Shown here in pieces: positions 4,175 to 6,264 of a stretch of 6,264 nucleotides of DNA. This stretch comes from Dehalococcoidia bacterium (lineage in GTDB: Bacteria; Chloroflexota; Dehalococcoidia; Lucifugimonadales; JAGWBF01), in contig JAGWBG010000093.1 of assembly GCA_021296015.1 (NCBI GenBank), positions 1 through 6,264 of the forward strand. Direction: 5' to 3'. Under the pieces are notes generated by a model, which saw nothing but the letters and a program-made list of their open reading frames with translations, made no database searches and was not told the origin of the DNA. Position 1 is the first letter of the stretch. Every line of letters starts with the position of its first letter. Both the position numbers and the translations under genes were made by a program.

Positions 4175-6264
4175 TCAACTCGAAGTGCCCCTGACTACCG
4201 CAGCCGGCATTATCACGAGACCGGGGACTTTTGACATTGGGTCCGGCTCTTCACTGGCTTCCAGTTCCACTGCCAGTTGGCCAAAGAGGCCCACGGACGA
4301 AACCACCCCTCTATGAGCGCCGTCGCTTATGGCGGCCTTCCCACGGAAACGCTGGAAGGGTGTTCGCACCTCTACGGGGTCTCCCTCGTTGACCCCCAAG
4401 TTCCCCGCATCCTCCGGACTCATCTCTATCAACTCATCCCTGTTGATGCGGTTCAGCCGGCCCTTAGTCACCTCAATCTCCCTCTGGGACTGCAAGAGTA
4501 CTCTGCCGGGCACGTACAGCAGGGGGTAGCCCTCATGGGTCGGCTGCTCTACCGCCTGGAAATTGGGTGCTATCGGCCTGGCCTTTCCGTCGGGGAACCC
4601 CTTGGCGTATAGCACGGTAGTGCCACCATGCTCACCGTCCGGGCAGGGCCACTGAAGCCCGTTATGCTCCTTCTCGGAGTAGAGCAATTGAATCGGTAGA
4701 GGATTGGACGGGTCGGGCCGGGCTACAAGGATGGCCTCTGCCTCAAGTCTGTTGTGGGATATGCCCCCATACGAGGGGACCACTTCCGCAATCTCGTCCA
4801 TCACAGCCGACGGGTCGGCGAAATCGAACCCGACGGCGTTCATCCTCCGGGCTATCTGGCAAATGGTCCACCATTCGGGTCTGGCCTCGCTGTTCTTCAA
4901 CGTAATAACGGGCCGGATGCGCTGGACCCGGCGCTCCAGATTGGTGTAGGTGCCTTCCTTTTCGGTGAATGCAGACCGGGGCAGCACCACGTGGGCTCTC
5001 TGGGCGGCAGGGCTGAGGAAGTGGTCCTGGACAACGAGGAAGTCCAGACTCTCCAGGGCGGCCAGGAAGCCCCCATCCTGCCCATTGGGGTCGGCCCAGT
5101 CGGCAAGTCCACCGGGGTTGAAACTGGCGCTGTCCCCCACGATGAACATGGATTTGATTTCACCCTGGTTTATCGAGTCCAGTATCCCTCTCAGGTCCAG
5201 CCCACTCTCAATGGGAACCATCCCACCCCAGATGCTCTCTATGGCCTCTCGCTCCTGGCGGTTGCCCAGGTCTCGGTAGCCGGGCAACAGATCGGGCACG
5301 CAGCCCATGTCCCAGGCACCCTGCTCATTAGTCCCCTGACGCAGAGGGTAGATACCGGTAGAAGGCTTGCCCAGATTGCCAGTGAGTATGGCGAGGTCCG
5401 CCAGGGCTAACACACAATCATTCTGTAGCTCCGGGGGTACGTTGTCCAGGGCGTAGAGCAGAGCGGAGGTCCCCGAGCCGGCGTAGGTACGAGCGGCTTC
5501 CCTTATCAGGTCTGCGGGCACACCAGTCTCCTGGGATATGTCGTCCAGGTTGAGATCTCTCAGGACCTGGGTCAGGTAGTCGGTGTCCTGACAATGCTCA
5601 TGGAGCCACTCTTCCTGTTCAAGGTCCTCGTCCACAATGGATTTCAGAAGCCCGCCAAGGAGTAGAAGCTCAGTGCCGGGCCGGGGTCTGAGCCAAATGT
5701 GGGCATAGCCGGTAAGTTCTACCTCTCTGGGGTCAATAACCACGAGCTTGGAGCCGGCCTTGACCGCCCGTTTGATTGGGACTGCCGCGACATTGTGCTC
5801 CTCGGTAATGTTGGTGTTGAAAGTGAGGATACACCGGGCCCCCTCCAACTCCCATATAGGGTTGGTTGTGGCGGCGTAGCCGAGGGTCTGCTCCAGCCCC
5901 CTGACCAGATCCGGGCGAGTGTTGGAGGTCTGGTCAACGTTATTGGTCACCATGATAGCCCTGGCAAACTTCTGGGCCAGATAGTGCTCCTCGTTGGTGC
6001 TGTTGGGAGACGTAAGAATAGCGAACCTGCTGCCCTTGTACGGGGGCAGTGTACTGGCAACGTAATCCAGCGCCTCATCCCAGGTAGCCTCTTCGAAGAC
6101 GCCGTTCCTGCGTATCAGTGGCACGCGCAGCCGCTCCTTGCTGTTCACGAACTCCAGGCCAAACTTGCCTTTGAAGCAGGCCTGGCCCTGGTTGGAGGGC
6201 GAGTTAAGCTCCGGCACCACGCGTATCACCTTGCCGGCCCCGTTCACTTCCAGGTTAAGCTGGC
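4175..6264 (-). CDS. Molybdopterin oxidoreductase, formate dehydrogenase alpha/NuoG-like, lacking the catalytic Cys/Sec (5' end outside the window)
   Basis: The frame is open from the right edge to TGA at 4177-4175, about 696 codons. It has the [4Fe-4S]/molybdopterin fold: visible residues QLNLEVNGAGKVIRV follow a codon ending in GC, compatible with the third cluster Cys; the fourth Cys is in ACFKGKFG (codon 6178-6176), with the Lys that relays electrons between cluster and pterin. Family landmarks follow: TNNVD (about 5947-5933), VVIDPREVE, WLRPRPGTE, LTGNLGKP, PLRQGTNEQGAWDMG, VVQDHFLSPAA, and a C-terminal dinucleotide-binding domain beginning near YPLLYVPGRVLLQ. Formate dehydrogenases carry Sec or Cys then His after NNVD; here the stretch reads NNVDQTSNTRPDLVRG, one residue shorter and without Cys, Sec or that His. 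The His/Trp-rich motif after GRVL is also absent (LLQSQREIE). Formate oxidation is therefore unlikely; an electron-relay subunit (NuoG-like) or another substrate is more plausible. It precedes the ferredoxin--NADP+ reductase gene on the same strand. Whether an N-terminal [2Fe-2S] domain exists cannot be seen. Confidence 0.9.
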   Translation of the reverse strand, partial: QLNLEVNGAGKVIRVVPELNSPSNQGQACFKGKFGLEFVNSKERLRVPLIRRNGVFEEATWDEALDYVASTLPPYKGSRFAILTSPNSTNEEHYLAQKFARAIMVTNNVDQTSNTRPDLVRGLEQTLGYAATTNPIWELEGARCILTFNTNITEEHNVAAVPIKRAVKAGSKLVVIDPREVELTGYAHIWLRPRPGTELLLLGGLLKSIVDEDLEQEEWLHEHCQDTDYLTQVLRDLNLDDISQETGVPADLIREAARTYAGSGTSALLYALDNVPPELQNDCVLALADLAILTGNLGKPSTGIYPLRQGTNEQGAWDMGCVPDLLPGYRDLGNRQEREAIESIWGGMVPIESGLDLRGILDSINQGEIKSMFIVGDSASFNPGGLADWADPNGQDGGFLAALESLDFLVVQDHFLSPAAQRAHVVLPRSAFTEKEGTYTNLERRVQRIRPVITLKNSEARPEWWTICQIARRMNAVGFDFADPSAVMDEIAEVVPSYGGISHNRLEAEAILVARPDPSNPLPIQLLYSEKEHNGLQWPCPDGEHGGTTVLYAKGFPDGKARPIAPNFQAVEQPTHEGYPLLYVPGRVLLQSQREIEVTKGRLNRINRDELIEMSPEDAGNLGVNEGDPVEVRTPFQRFRGKAAISDGAHRGVVSSVGLFGQLAVELEASEEPDPMSKVPGLVIMPAAVVRGTSS

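Noticed and set aside
4754..5410. Plus-strand reading frame of 218 codons
   Set aside because: Antisense to well-conserved segments of the molybdopterin oxidoreductase; no ribosome site or family features.
5897..5947. Selenocysteine-encoding TGA in the molybdopterin oxidoreductase
   Set aside because: No in-frame TGA occurs before the terminal stop, so there is no Sec codon in the visible part.
6245..6247. GTG as the start of the molybdopterin oxidoreductase
   Set aside because: The frame stays open to the window edge, upstream residues QLNLE fit the Fe-S domain, and starting here would remove the first three cluster cysteines.

Overview
The window looks like a bacterial chromosomal segment of moderately high GC, most likely from the Chloroflexota and possibly a Dehalococcoidia-type lineage. 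That placement rests on family resemblance only: the N-terminus of MutS (TPVRRQYLRIKQRYPDA, then LGDFYETF) and the style of the ferredoxin reductase. No rRNA or other marker is present to confirm it.

Layout: (1) Positions 1-2395, minus strand: mutS, N-terminal 798 residues, with the C-terminus running off the left edge. (2) 2396-2552: a 157-bp divergent intergenic region with two mutually exclusive small hairpins in the mutS leader and a candidate plus-strand promoter. (3) 2553-3143, plus strand: a six-helix membrane protein of 196 residues that resembles the AmiS/UreI urea/amide channel family. (4) 3144-3288: a 145-bp convergent intergenic region with a perfect 11-bp-stem palindrome that looks both like a terminator and like a dispersed palindromic repeat. 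(5) 3289-4062, minus strand: a ferredoxin--NADP+ reductase-like flavoprotein with a GTG start and a strong Shine-Dalgarno. (6) 4063-4174: a 112-bp gap. (7) 4175 to the right edge, minus strand: the large part of a molybdopterin oxidoreductase of the formate dehydrogenase alpha/NuoG type, whose N-terminus lies beyond the window.

The molybdopterin protein and the flavin reductase lie in tandem on one strand and are probably co-transcribed. Together they suggest an electron-transfer module linking an Fe-S/pterin-fold subunit to NAD(P)H or ferredoxin. The most notable point is that the molybdopterin protein aligns well with formate dehydrogenases but lacks the catalytic Sec/Cys-His pair. It is therefore probably not a working formate dehydrogenase, and automatic annotation would mislabel it. 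mutS and the channel-like gene are unrelated to this module in any way the sequence shows. No CRISPR array, tRNA, rRNA or insertion sequence was found.
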